Assembly: GCA_030849075.1 (NCBI GenBank)
Contig: JASAOO010003296.1
Span: 1-37,677, forward strand
Length of the DNA stretch: 37,677 bases
Direction of reading: 5' to 3'
From: Zelonia costaricensis
Lineage: Eukaryota > Euglenozoa > Kinetoplastea > Trypanosomatida > Trypanosomatidae
Numbering within the stretch: position 1 is the first letter of the stretch; every line of letters starts with the position of its first letter. Under the pieces are notes generated by a model. It was not told the DNA's origin and made no database searches. It saw only the letters and a list, made by a program, of their open reading frames with translations. Made by a program: the position numbers and the translations under genes. Positions 27,679 through 37,533 of the stretch are shown piece by piece.

Positions 27679-29481
27679 TCACGCCTGCGCCAGCCGCTCC
27701 AGCGTGGCCTTGATGTTTGCGCGCGGTACAACCTTCACGCTCTTGGCGGCCTTCAGCGCATTCGTAAAGGCCTCAGCCAGCGGGCCCTCCTCGGCGTACA
27801 GCATGCCGCGCTCCTTGATCACCTGCACGATCGCCGCTCCCGCATCGGCGCCGTCGCCCACAACGACCACGTCCACGTCTGCAATTCCAAACCGCGACGG
27901 GCGCGGCTGGTGCCCGGCGAGCTGGTCGGACTTGGGGGTGCCGAAGAGGTGCCCACCCGCGTGCGCCCTGGTTGCCGCGTCGGCGCTGTAGGCGTGCGGC
28001 CACTTGAAGCCGTACTCGCTGACGTGGCGCCGACCGTGCTGGCGGTGCGAGAGGGTGTGCGGCAGCCCCATGCGCGTCGGCAGACTGCGCTGCACCCGCT
28101 GCAGGTCGGCCTCGATGATGTCTGTAGGCAGCACCTTCGCGTTCGCCGCCGCCGGCATGGAGACGACGTCCCACGCCCGCGAGACGACGCCGCCGGCGAT
28201 GCGGTGGTGTCGGCTGCCGTACAGCCGCGGCGATGCCCGCAGCGCGTCCGCCTCCGCCTCGCTGCCAGTGACGACGAGCGTGAGGCTGCGACCGTCCTTG
28301 GCGATGATGGACTCGCCCGGCACGGTGAGGAGGCCCTTCTCGTCTGCGTAGAAGCCCCAGCGGCCGCACAGCATTGCCGTGCTGTCCAGCAGCGCGTCGC
28401 AGCTCGGCTCGCCCCCGAGGACGCACTTCATCGGGATGCTGTACGGCTCCGTCGCAACAAAGCGGTTGTGCGACAGACCCATGTCCTTCGGCCGCGGCCC
28501 ACCGAACTCCTCCACGATGCGGGGGCTCTCGAAGTCGTACGCCGGCGCGTGGTACACGAGCACACCGGGTCGCCGCCAGCCCCACTCGTCGATGGGCGAC
28601 TGCGTCAGCCGCTTCACGAGCGACACCTCCTGCCGCGCGACGTAGTTGAAGGTGCGGATCGCCGCCATGGACGCGAAGTACGCGTGCGTCGGGTTGTCAG
28701 TGATGATGCGGTACGGCGTCGCCGTCGCCGGGTCGCTGCCGAAGACGCCGTCGACAAGGTAAAAGCGCAGTCCCTGACCGAGGTGGTACTGCACCTCGCG
28801 CAGCACGCGCTTGCCGTGCAGGGCCGATATCTCCGTCACGCCGGTGTTGGTCGGGTTGCGCACCCGGTGATGCTGCGCGTGCTCCTTCGTGTGCGGGAAG
28901 CACAGCTTCTGCAGCGGTTTGCTCGTGCTGCGCTTGCCGTAGCGGATCGCGAGGGCGCCGGTCTTCGCATCCTTGCTGCCCCACGCGCGGCCCCGCAGCT
29001 CGTGCGGGCGGAGGTTGTACTCGCCCACGCCGTAGGTGTACCGCCACACACCGGACCACATGCCGGCGTTCGCGTTGTCGCCCACCTGGGCCCAGTTGGA
29101 GGCCAGCGTGCTCGCGTTCGCGTTCCACCACGGCCCGGGGTCCTCGTTGGTCTTCTTGAAGAGCGTCAGCGAGTCGTAGCCCCACTGGTGCATGGTGTGC
29201 AGGAAGTTGTCATCCTTCGCGGCGGCCGCGGCGGTCGGCGCCACCTCAGCCCGGAAGACGGGCTTGCGCCGCTCCTCCTCGGCGTCTGGGTTACAGCAGA
29301 TCTCGTTGAGAATCGAGATCTGGCCGGCTGTCTGGCCCGCAATGGGCTTCAGTGTTTCCTGGATGTTGGCGTAGCGCACGCCGCGGCGCTGCTGGTGGAG
29401 CGCTGCTGCTGCTGCTACGGCGGTAAGCGCGGACGTGGTCGCCGCCGCGGCCACGGCCCCTACGCAGGAGAGACGCATCAT
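27679..29481 (-). CDS. Mitochondrial-type protein remotely like ATP-dependent PEP carboxykinase (600 aa)
   Basis: The start (MMRLSCVGAVAAAATTSAL, then QQRRGVRY) is Arg/Ala/Ser-rich without early acidic residues, like a mitochondrial presequence. Residues near 240-290 read LRFYLVDGVFGSDPATATPY and RIITDNPTHAYFASMAAI. These resemble the N-terminal-domain signature of ATP-type PEPCK, where a VVDxFAGxDP block is followed by an R-V-x-T-x-x-x-x-HALF block. An upstream PWWN element could match the family's WG-containing segment. However, I see no GxxGxGKT phosphate loop and no metal-binding motif of active PEPCK, so catalysis is doubtful. It may be a structural or regulatory paralogue in a mitochondrial complex (inference). 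A hydrophobic strand near the C-terminus (DVDVVVVGDGADAGAAIVQV) looks Rossmann-like. The frame extends upstream through a GTG; the ATG pair at 29481/29478 is used. Confidence 0.7.
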   Translation of the reverse strand: MMRLSCVGAVAAAATTSALTAVAAAAALHQQRRGVRYANIQETLKPIAGQTAGQISILNEICCNPDAEEERRKPVFRAEVAPTAAAAAKDDNFLHTMHQWGYDSLTLFKKTNEDPGPWWNANASTLASNWAQVGDNANAGMWSGVWRYTYGVGEYNLRPHELRGRAWGSKDAKTGALAIRYGKRSTSKPLQKLCFPHTKEHAQHHRVRNPTNTGVTEISALHGKRVLREVQYHLGQGLRFYLVDGVFGSDPATATPYRIITDNPTHAYFASMAAIRTFNYVARQEVSLVKRLTQSPIDEWGWRRPGVLVYHAPAYDFESPRIVEEFGGPRPKDMGLSHNRFVATEPYSIPMKCVLGGEPSCDALLDSTAMLCGRWGFYADEKGLLTVPGESIIAKDGRSLTLVVTGSEAEADALRASPRLYGSRHHRIAGGVVSRAWDVVSMPAAANAKVLPTDIIEADLQRVQRSLPTRMGLPHTLSHRQHGRRHVSEYGFKWPHAYSADAATRAHAGGHLFGTPKSDQLAGHQPRPSRFGIADVDVVVVGDGADAGAAIVQVIKERGMLYAEEGPLAEAFTNALKAAKSVKVVPRANIKATLERLAQA

Positions 29482-29661
29482 TGCGTGAGCCCGGACGTGT
29501 GTGCGTGTGTGTGTGTCGTGAAGTGCTTCGCGTGCTTGCCGCACCTTTCAGAATGCGTGGGTGTTGTCTGTGTGCGCCTCCGCTACAAGTGGCAGCACGG
29601 CTCGGCGAGCGTGGGGAGGGCTGGGCGGTGCTATTGCTGCCCACCTAGTGGAGCAGCGTAC

Positions 29662-29690
29662 CTAAGAAGGAGGAGGGGGGGGGTGAATGG
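29662..29690 (-). promoter_or_regulatory. Candidate trans-splice acceptor for the PEPCK-like gene
   Basis: The coding strand reads CACCCCCCCCCTCCTCCTTC followed by TTAG, with the AG at 29663-29662. This is a strong pyrimidine tract with an adjacent acceptor, giving a leader of about 180 bases before the ATG at 29481. Confidence 0.5.
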
Positions 29691-30278
29691 ACAGAGGAAG
29701 GTGGTGGAAGCTGCTGATAGAGCAGAGGGCTGGCAACACACACACACACGAGTGGGTCTTCTCGAGGAGAGAGGTGATGTGAAGCAGGCGTGTGAGAACG
29801 ACGGCGAGCCACCGCGTCTGCGGCTATGCTAAATACCTAGGGAGTATGTGTGTCGGAGAAAGGAAAGCGGTGAGTCCTAAAGCTATGTCGATGTGTCCCC
29901 CGTACGGTAAGCGTGCCCTCCGATCCTCCAGTGAGCGGCAGGTCGGAACACGTGGTGCTGGCGGGCAGGAAAGGGCGCCGCAGGTGGGAGGCGCAGCACC
30001 AACAGCAGCGGCAGCGCGGAACAGGCAGAGTCGAGCCGGGTAGCTGATGTGAGAGAGCGGGTGGGAGGGGCGGAGGCGGAGGTCAGGACGATGAAGCCGG
30101 GGGGGGGGGGAGGAGACAGGGCCGTCCAGGACGGGCGGAAGGAGACAAGAAGGAGCGGAGCGGAGTCGCTGATGCGTGTGTGTCGGGAGCAGGAGACGGG
30201 CACGCGGTATTGCGCAGCCGTGCGCGTGTGTGAGCTGCGCCGCTGTGAGGGGTGCGGCGTACGTGCAACTCCACAAGA

Positions 30279-30304
30279 CACACACACACACACACACACA
30301 CACA
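30279..30304. repeat. CA dinucleotide microsatellite
   Basis: Thirteen CA units on the plus strand, directly followed by a two-copy 22-bp unit. Confidence 0.9.
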
Positions 30305-30349
30305 GGTACGCACACAGGGGCACACACGTACGCACACAGGGGCACACCG
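30305..30349. repeat. Two tandem copies of a 22-bp CA-rich unit
   Basis: GTACGCACACAGGGGCACAC occurs twice in a row (from about 30306 and about 30328) with an AC spacer. It looks like a minisatellite grown from the neighbouring CA array. Confidence 0.75.
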
Positions 30350-30894
30350 AGTCCCAGTGAGGCTGGCCATCGACTCGCGCACGAGGTGCGAGCAGCGAGC
30401 AGCAAGAATGGGGAAAGGAGTGCGAGGAAAGGCGAGGGGGGTTGGAGTCGTGGGGTTGCGCTACCGCCCTCAGCTTGTTCTGCTTTTCTTTTCTTCGGTG
30501 CTTTCAGCGGGGGAAACAGGAACGTAAGATGGAGAGAGAGGGCGTAGGTGAACACAGAAAACTCCAGAGGTTGTCAGGTTAAACACAAGAAAGCAAGAAA
30601 GAAAGTCATAAAGTCAAACGTTCACACACATAATGACAGTACACCCACACCCACACCCACACAAACGCAGAAGAGCAACAGCGTCTCTATCCGCGACTCG
30701 ACACCCGGCGCAAACTACACGCACGCGAAGACGCAGAGGGGGTGGGGGAGAGCACAAGGGAAAACAGAGAGTGATCACAAATGGAGTGAAGAGGGCGATC
30801 CCACCATGGCAGGGAGGAGGAAGGGATGAAATACTATGAGAGGCGCAGTCGCATCGCGCAGGACTCTTGGGTAGGGTCGGCAAAGCACAAACAT

Positions 30895-30912
30895 CACACA
30901 CACACACACACA
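30895..30912. repeat. CA dinucleotide microsatellite
   Basis: Nine CA units on the plus strand in the inferred 3' UTR of the kinase mRNA. Confidence 0.85.
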
Positions 30913-31254
30913 AAGACACACACGTATATGCCCGCGTGTGCGCATGGCGTCGTGGTGACTGAACAATGATCACATCAGCAAGCAGCAGAACCCAACAAAG
31001 AGCGAATCTGAGGATGGAGAAGCTGAGAAAACGAACCAGACAACCGGTGGGCAAACAAGCAACAGACAAGCACACCAAACACCAGTACGTGACGAGTTCA
31101 CTCGCCCGTGTCGAATGCGGGGGGGGGAAGGGGGGAAGGGGGGGGTAGGTCGCAGTGAAGCCGCTGTACGCAGCACGTGCACCCACATCACTGTGCCAAA
31201 CGCGTGCACATCCACGTGAGCGAGACAGGCAAAGTGCACATAAAGGAGCAGGTA

Positions 31255-31318
31255 AACACACACACACACACACAAACTCACACACACACACACACACACA
31301 CACAAACTCACACACAAA
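31255..31318. repeat. Compound CA microsatellite with AAACTC interruptions
   Basis: Two CA arrays are separated by AAACTCACA, and the same interruption recurs at the right end, giving a higher-order repeat of (CA)n-AAACT. It lies about 260 bases past the kinase stop codon. Confidence 0.85.
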
Positions 31319-31577
31319 CGCAAGAGAACCTGAAACGAGCAACACGATTCATAATTGAAGGAACGAGCCCAACGCGGTCTTGCCATCGCGTAGAAAGCGC
31401 CATCAGAAGTTCAACACAAACACGCACGGCAGCCCACAGCCGTACATCAAAAAACCAGCACCGCACAAGCACATTCGCATGTAGCGGGAAAAGAAGAAGA
31501 AAGGAGAGGGTAAGAGGGGGAGGGGGTAGGAGAAGACACACACGCACACGGACACACGTGCACACGTGTCGGATGCA

Positions 31578-34500
31578 TCACTTGCCCTTCTTAGTGGCAA
31601 GGCTCGGCTTAGGTCGCAGAATCTCGAGCACGGAGGCAGTAAGGCTGACGCCGAGATCAGGCCGGTTGCACCCGTTGTCACCGTCATCCTCGTCGCTTTC
31701 GCTGTTGTTGTCGCTGTCGCTGTCGTACGAGGAGGAGGACGCGTCCGAGCCGGAGCCGCTGCCGTCATCGCTGCCCTCACTGGTTCCACCTGAGCTGCCA
31801 CCGCTGCTGCTGCTGCTACTGCTGCCGAGGTTCACGCTCTCGTCGTCGTCGGCGATGCTGAGACTGTGGGCAGATCGACTTGGCGCGCGTGACGGCTGCC
31901 GGCTCTGCGTGCGGCGGCTTCCCGCTCCGGCAGCGCTGCGGGAGCGGGAGTTGCGCGACGACTTGCGCCGCAGCTTTCCGCTCGCCTCTGCCGCTTCTTG
32001 GTCGACCAGCATCGCGTGCAGGGTCTGGCACAGCTCCGTGGCCGTGATGCGGGCAGACAGGTTCGGCTCCATCGTCCGGCGCAGCACGTGACGCCACGGC
32101 GCCGGCAGCGACGACGGCACATGCACGCCGTCCACGACGGTGCGGCGGATCTGCAGCATCGAGGTGAAGGGCACGTGCCCCATCAGCAGCGTGTAGAGCG
32201 TCACCCCGAGCGCCCAGATGTCCAGCCCGAAGAGGTCGATGAGCCGCGGCCCCCGCTGCGTGCCGGCGAGCGACGAGGCCCCACTGGACGACGTCGACGC
32301 TGCTAGCACGCCGCCTCCGCCGGAGGGGGTGCGGCCAAGGCCGGGGCGGGTGGGCGGCGGCGGCCCGCGCAGGAGCTGCGCTTCACCGTCCTCGTCTTCC
32401 GTCGCGTACACCTCGGGCGCCATGAATAGCGGTGTGCCCTGGTACGCGAGCGTCGCCGCGGTGGGCAGTCCCTGCTCGGCATTCATCAGCTCCGCGACGC
32501 CGAAGTCGGCGAGAAAGGCCTGACCGTCACGGCTGACGAGGATGTTTTCTGGCTTGATGTCGCGATGGACGATGTGTTGCATGTGTAGGTACACAAGTCC
32601 ATCCGACACCTGCGTGGCGATGGGCAGCAGCGCCCACGGTGGGAGCGGGGCTGCGATGCGGCCGGCGGAGTCGAGCTGCGCGATGGCGCCGCTGTCCACG
32701 TACTGGAGAATGAGAAAGAGCGAGTTCGCTTTCGGGTCGTTGATGACCTCGAAGAGCCGCACAATGTTGGGATGGTTCAGATCCTTCATCACCTCGATCT
32801 CGCGCTGCAGGTTGCGGGTCTTGCGCTCCGCTGTGGTGAGCGGCGTCGCCGGAGACTTGCCGCGCCGGCTGCGGCCGGACAATGCGCCTGCGCTGTTCCC
32901 GGGAGCGCCGCTGCCCGCCACCGTGGCGGCGAGGTTAGACGCCGATGCGGAAGCCGACGGCGACGGCGAGATGGCAGACCGGCGCGGCAGTCGGTACTTC
33001 TTCTCCTTGGGCTTCTGGATTATCTTGATGGCCACGCTCTTGTTCATGCTCGTGCTGAAGGCCAGCATGACGCGCCCCGTCGCGCCGCTGCCGATCTCGC
33101 CCAGAAGGATGTAGTCGTTGAGGTACTGCGCCCCGTCGAAGGTCTTGGCCAGCGATGCCGTCGTGTAGAACTGCGCCGTGGTGCTGGTGGTGAGGGAGCA
33201 GTCGTCCATCGGCGGCGCCGTCGTCGACACGCCGTTGGTGTTGGCCGACTGCGACGACTTGGACGGCGGCGACATGAGCGGCACCGTCGCTGTTGCCGCT
33301 CGACCTTGCGGCGCCTCGGTGGTGACGGTGCTGCTGCTGTTGTTGCCGGCTGGACACGAGTTGCGGCGACTCGCACGCGGCGATGCAGCCGACGCGCTTG
33401 ACGATGCGTGCTTTGTCGGCCGCAGCACCTTCATCGGCGGTGGCGCGGCGAGGCACGAGAACTCATGCTCACCCGCTCCTGTCGCCGCTGCCGCGCCTGT
33501 CATCGCCACCGCCGTGGTTACGGGGGGCGCGGTGGTGGGGCCGCTCGGTCGCTTGCCGCGGCGCCCCCTGCCCGCGTCCCCGGCCTTGCCGTCCAGGTTG
33601 GAGGAGGAGAGCTGCAGGCTGAGCGACACAGACCGCGGGGACACCCCAGGGCTTGCTGCCGCTGGAGCGCGCGTGAGCGGGGCGGGGGCGGCGTTGGCGG
33701 GGTCGAGGGCACGCGCGGCCGGCCCGCTGGTGCGCCGCGGTGAGGACTGTGGCTGCGTGGGGGGCGGCGCCGGCACACCGGCGTCAAAGTCATCGAGAAG
33801 GTCGTCCAGCCCAGGCACGTCGTAGGCGCCGCGCATCATGTCGTAGAAGGAGCCCGCCGGGGACACCTGGCGCGACTCCGCTGCCGCCGCCGCCGCTGCT
33901 GCTGCTGCTGCGGCTACCCCCTTCAACGCGTCCTCCGCCTTGCGCGCCGGCGGCGTCTCTGGCATTCCAGTGTAGTCGTACATGCTGCCGTCGAGGCTGC
34001 TGCTGCTTGCGCTGCGGTGCAGGGTGTTGTGAGTGTTGGACGTGTTTCCGTCAGTGCCGCTCGTCGGGCGCGTGTGGGGCTGCTTGTGCTGTGGCGTCTG
34101 CACGCCGGCGGCCGTCCAGACCCTCAGCGACGACGCCGGAGTGCCGGGCGAGGCCAAAGTCGTCTGCCCGCGCGGGTCGGTGCCGTTGGAGGCCAGGCTG
34201 CTGCCGCGCTGCTGCGGCGGCTGCAGCTCCCCCGCCCGGGGGCCGGCGGAGGCAACGGAGGAAGAGGGAAAGGCGCCCGGTGCGCCGGCCGCGCGCGGGG
34301 TGCACTGCCCGTCCCCGTCCGCTGTGCACATGAGCACCGGCAGCGTGCGACGCGACTCTCGCCGCACCGGTGCGTCGGAGGGGGCAGCCGCGCTGGGCGG
34401 CGACGTGGACGGCATGGCGGAGCTGCGGCTCGCGAAGGAGGTGTTGCGCCCGAGCGGTGGCGCGACGGGCGACATCAGCGACGCGGCTCCAGATGCGGAC

Positions 34501-34874
34501 ATCGGGGTCACGCGTGCGAGGCGGGCGGAGGGGCGGAGCTGCGGTCCGCGCAGGGGCTGGCTCTGCACAGGCGGCGGCGCTGGGCAGGACTCCTCCGAGC
34601 CGCTGTCGGGGCCGGTGGTGCTGTGGCCGCTGTTCATGCTGTTGGCGAGCCGCGTGCCGTTGCTGGAGACGCTCAAGCGACGCCGCCGTGCTGCCATGGA
34701 CTGCTGGTACAGCTCCATCACCTCGAGCTTGCCGGAGCCGGGTTGGGACCGGCTGGTATCGCCCATGCCGCTGCTCTCCGCCTCACTCGCCATCATCGCC
34801 GACTGCGAGGTGCTGAGGATCGTCCGCGGCGGTGCCGGCTCCGCGGCGGACGTGTTGTGCAAACGAGGCAGCAT
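31578..34874 (-). CDS. CaMKK/SAK1-like serine/threonine protein kinase (1098 aa)
   Basis: This has a complete kinase domain at about 587-955: Gly loop GEIGSGATGRV, VAIK Lys617, αC in the REIEVMKDLNHPNIV segment, catalytic HRDIKPENIL (Asp772), metal-binding DFG (Asp790), activation segment GTPLFMAPE (Glu821) and WALGVTLYTLLMGHVPF. An Arg/Pro/Ser-rich insert between Lys617 and αC, the DFGVAE sequence and GTPLFMAPE fit the CaMKK/SAK1/Elm1 group, which phosphorylates AMPK/SNF1 kinases; the substrate here is inference. Another low-complexity insert follows APE. About 585 residues before the domain are Ser/Pro/Ala-rich and probably disordered, including a run of about 13 Ala. The C-terminal tail is Ser- and Asp/Glu-rich and ends KKGK. 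No calmodulin-binding helix was recognised. The frame opens 27 codons further with GTG; the ATG at 34874 (MLPRLHN) is used. An ATG pair (MMASEAES) lies 26 codons downstream. Confidence 0.88.
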   Translation of the reverse strand: MLPRLHNTSAAEPAPPRTILSTSQSAMMASEAESSGMGDTSRSQPGSGKLEVMELYQQSMAARRRRLSVSSNGTRLANSMNSGHSTTGPDSGSEESCPAPPPVQSQPLRGPQLRPSARLARVTPMSASGAASLMSPVAPPLGRNTSFASRSSAMPSTSPPSAAAPSDAPVRRESRRTLPVLMCTADGDGQCTPRAAGAPGAFPSSSVASAGPRAGELQPPQQRGSSLASNGTDPRGQTTLASPGTPASSLRVWTAAGVQTPQHKQPHTRPTSGTDGNTSNTHNTLHRSASSSSLDGSMYDYTGMPETPPARKAEDALKGVAAAAAAAAAAAAESRQVSPAGSFYDMMRGAYDVPGLDDLLDDFDAGVPAPPPTQPQSSPRRTSGPAARALDPANAAPAPLTRAPAAASPGVSPRSVSLSLQLSSSNLDGKAGDAGRGRRGKRPSGPTTAPPVTTAVAMTGAAAATGAGEHEFSCLAAPPPMKVLRPTKHASSSASAASPRASRRNSCPAGNNSSSTVTTEAPQGRAATATVPLMSPPSKSSQSANTNGVSTTAPPMDDCSLTTSTTAQFYTTASLAKTFDGAQYLNDYILLGEIGSGATGRVMLAFSTSMNKSVAIKIIQKPKEKKYRLPRRSAISPSPSASASASNLAATVAGSGAPGNSAGALSGRSRRGKSPATPLTTAERKTRNLQREIEVMKDLNHPNIVRLFEVINDPKANSLFLILQYVDSGAIAQLDSAGRIAAPLPPWALLPIATQVSDGLVYLHMQHIVHRDIKPENILVSRDGQAFLADFGVAELMNAEQGLPTAATLAYQGTPLFMAPEVYATEDEDGEAQLLRGPPPPTRPGLGRTPSGGGGVLAASTSSSGASSLAGTQRGPRLIDLFGLDIWALGVTLYTLLMGHVPFTSMLQIRRTVVDGVHVPSSLPAPWRHVLRRTMEPNLSARITATELCQTLHAMLVDQEAAEASGKLRRKSSRNSRSRSAAGAGSRRTQSRQPSRAPSRSAHSLSIADDDESVNLGSSSSSSSGGSSGGTSEGSDDGSGSGSDASSSSYDSDSDNNSESDEDDGDNGCNRPDLGVSLTASVLEILRPKPSLATKKGK
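33881..33913 (-). repeat. GCN (poly-Ala) codon repeat within the kinase gene
   Basis: An alternating GCA/GCG/GCT run encodes about 13 consecutive alanines in the disordered N-terminal region. Length variation between strains is likely because such tracts slip. Confidence 0.8.
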
Positions 34875-34920
34875 CGCGACTATGCTGTACGGGAGATAGA
34901 GTGTGCGAGAAGGGAGAAGC
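34875..34920 (-). promoter_or_regulatory. Candidate trans-splice acceptor for the kinase gene
   Basis: The coding strand reads GCTTCTCCCTTCTCGCAC, then ACTCTATCTCCCGTACAG, with the AG at 34886-34885 only about ten bases before the ATG at 34874. Such a short leader is possible in trypanosomatids. A more upstream acceptor would not change the protein start. Confidence 0.4.
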
Positions 34921-35798
34921 ACACAAGCGCGAGTGGTGTCTGTGCGACGGTCCACTCTCGATTTGCGGTGTGCTTCCTTGTCCTATGCGTGCTGGCTTCA
35001 CCGGGGTGCAATGGCCATTCGACGGAAGAGGCGGCAACCGTCGCGATTAACGTCGCTTGTGGAGCGCGCACACGCCGGCACGCAGCAAAAGACAGTCAAG
35101 CAAACAAACGAACACACAAATTCACAGACCGGGGACCCTGCGCGCGCGCGTGTGTGGGTGGGCGGGAGTGTGCAGCACGCTGCGAGTAGCGCCTTCCGCT
35201 AGCCGACACGGAACCGAACAAGAAAAACAAAAAAGAGCTCCACACCAGGGAGGAGACAGCACGCACAAAGGACGGGGCTACAGCCGCGCCGCGCCGGGTC
35301 CCTCGCCTCCACAGTAGTTGAAGGCAGGGCAGGCAGCAGGGGTCCGTTCGAGGACTCGCCGGTGTGTCTGCTGAGGGACGGCGAGCGGATGAGGAAGGCC
35401 GCGAACGGAGAAAGGAGGTGGGCTTGAGGGGAGAGGGGGGAACAAAGGAGAAGAGAAAGCTCGAGTGGAGGACGCACCACGCGAACACCAACCACCACCA
35501 CCACAAGAAGGAAGACAACTTGACCACAGGCGAGAAAAAACACTGAACGACACACACGCACACAGGAGAGGGAAGGGAGAGAGGGGGAGGGGGGGGGAGG
35601 GCGGTGCTAGGTGAAGACAAGCGACGCAGATGGCCTGCAGCAAGTTGAGCAAATACGCATTCAGAGGAGTACGCTCACGAGAGAGAAGGGAAGGAGAGAA
35701 GGCGAAAAGGGAAAGGACGGAGAGGATCACGCACAGCAACACAAGTCAGAGAAAGCAGCACGCCGGAGGTGCCGGAGGTAACGAAGCGACAACGAAGG

Positions 35799-35824
35799 GT
35801 GTGTGTGTGTATGTGTGTGTGTGT
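35799..35824. repeat. GT dinucleotide microsatellite
   Basis: GT run on the plus strand with one AT interruption. Confidence 0.85.
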
Positions 35825-36300
35825 GCGTGGAAGGCGTGGCCAACACCCGCGACAGAGGCAAAAGAAAAGAGAGCGAGAGAGAAGAGCACTGCTCGCCTGC
35901 ACGTCGTTCTCAGGGGGAAGCAGGGCGCCGTCAGGAGTTGGGGTGGTGAAGAGGGAGGCGTGTAAGGTGGGCACCGTCTGCTGGCCAACGGGGGACGGGT
36001 AAGGGCGGGGGGAGGGGGGAAGGAAGCGTTGAGGCGAAGGCGGGCAAGCAAGGTCGGGCCAACACGCAGCGGAATAGACGATGGAAGGCGAAGCGCGGGG
36101 GGAGGTCGAAGGTCGCGGTAGGGTGTGCGCTGCGGAGGCGCGACGGAACACCAAAGGCGCGTTATAGGGCGGGAGAGGAGGGAGGAGCGCGGAGTGCTTC
36201 TCTCTGTGTGTGTGTGCTCCAGCGGCGAGACGCACCCACACGCGGACCCACAAATGGAAGCAGAAAGGCAGGAGAGTCCCACAAACACACGCCCCGGGGT

Positions 36301-36320
36301 GGGGGGGGGGGGGGGGGGGG
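36301..36320. repeat. Homopolymer of 20 G
   Basis: Twenty consecutive G on the plus strand, preceded by CCCCGGGGT. The length is likely unstable or sequencing-sensitive. It is also a G-quadruplex candidate. Confidence 0.85.
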
Positions 36321-37284
36321 CGGAGGATGGAAGTGGGGCGGGCTGGCGGAGAAAACCAACGAAAGAAGGGTCGCTCACGTGTGTGTGTGTGCGCCTTCAC
36401 TTGACAATACCAAGACTCACAGCACGTGTCCCCTCCCCGCTGTACACAGGCGAGGTTTGCGTGGAAGGAGAGGGTTAGGCGAGCGTAGGTGCCGTGACGT
36501 GCACACCTATTGCTGTGGGGAGGGGGCGTGAGGAGGGGGGTAATGGCATTTGTGATTGTGTTGATGTTGAGGCGTACGTGTGTGAGGGAGGGGAGGGGAG
36601 ACAGGAGGAAGGGAAAGATGAATGTCGGTATGGGGGGGGGGCAGTGCGGGAGAGGTCCGATGGACGGGGGCGGGCCCGCAGACGCGCAGCTGCAAAAAAA
36701 AAAGCCCACTGCACATGACATGCCCCGTGCGTGCCGCGCACGAAGGGGAGCACACGCGACACGTTCGCTGGCGCCTGTGCGCTTGCACGAACGTGCGGCG
36801 ACTGCCGCGTAGGCTGCCCCTGCCGGGCACTCTCGGAGTCCCATCGAGCGGCTAGAGGGAGGGAGAAAGAGGCATCACCTCGAAAGCCAAGCCCATGCTG
36901 GCGCTTGATCAGCGAAGTTGACCACACGTCACAGACCTTCCTGATGCACGTCTGAGCGTGTGCACTCAGTGCCTCGTGCATGCACTCCACCTTAAAGTGC
37001 GCGTTTTCTTTCTCTTGTATTTTTGAGGGGAAGACGGCTGTCTTTGTGTTTCGACTTCTTCACGAGGGCGGCTACCGGGGGATGCGGCAGGGGCCGGAGA
37101 AGGACTCGGGGCTCGAAGCGTGGACGCGGCGGGTGGCGACCCTGCGTGAGGGGGAGAGAGGAGAAAGCGAGAAACAGAAGAGAAAAGGAAAAGACGGGTG
37201 GAGGTGTGTCATGCGCACGTGTAGATGCTGGGGCGGCTGTGGTAATCCCTTTTCGTCTATGGCAAGAGGTGGGGCAGTCGGGGG

Positions 37285-37430
37285 GTGGGGTGGGGTGGTG
37301 GTGAACAAGGCGCACACACGCACACACGCACAGAGAACGAGTGAGAGGNGGGGGGGTGGAGTGGTGGTGGACAAGGCGCACACACGCACACACGCACACA
37401 CGCACACACGCGCAGAGAACGAGTGGGAGG
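37285..37430. repeat. Near-duplicate flanks around the N at 37349
   Basis: GGTGGTG-AACAAGGCGCACACACGCAC to CAGAGAACGAGTGAGAGG on the left (37285-37348) recurs with small changes and a longer CACACACG array on the right (37350-37430). This is the same arrangement as at 7393: similar sequence on both sides of one ambiguous base, suggesting a contig join inside a repeat. Confidence 0.7.
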
Positions 37431-37533
37431 CGATAGGAGTAGCGAAGAAAAAAAAAAAAGAAGGCACTCTGCAAACACCGAGGAGGAGATGGGAACAGGA
37501 CAAGAGGGGAGGGGGTCAACAAGCAACAACTGG

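Larger units (their letters stand above)
29482..31577. other. Long intergenic spacer rich in CA repeats (2.1 kb)
   Basis: No gene seen. It holds CA arrays at 30279-30304, 30895-30912 and 31255-31318, a two-copy 22-bp repeat at about 30305-30349, and purine-rich plus-strand blocks at 29670-29690, 30103-30112 and 31120-31146. Most of it should be the 3' UTR of the kinase mRNA. Long open frames on the minus strand here encode Val-Cys or Thr-His repeats derived from the microsatellites. Confidence 0.7.

Noticed and set aside
29482..29544. 21-codon GTG-initiated extension of the PEPCK-like protein
   Set aside because: It is His/Thr/Arg repeat sequence from a GT microsatellite with no ATG. The ATG pair at 29481 starts a presequence-like N-terminus.
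27910..29832. Plus-strand open frame of 640 codons
   Set aside because: Antisense to the PEPCK-like gene and into its leader. The composition is a mirror of the real gene, with no recognisable domain.
29824..30555. Minus-strand 243-codon open frame
   Set aside because: It contains a Val-Cys run from the CA array and no domain. It lies in the spacer and is probably UTR.
34875..34955. 27-codon GTG-initiated extension of the kinase
   Set aside because: A non-ATG start is not expected, and a pyrimidine tract with a CAG acceptor lies inside it.
35675..36844. Minus-strand 389-codon open frame at the right end
   Set aside because: Pro/Ser/Leu and Thr-His low-complexity sequence from pyrimidine-rich DNA and microsatellites, with no protein-like pattern.
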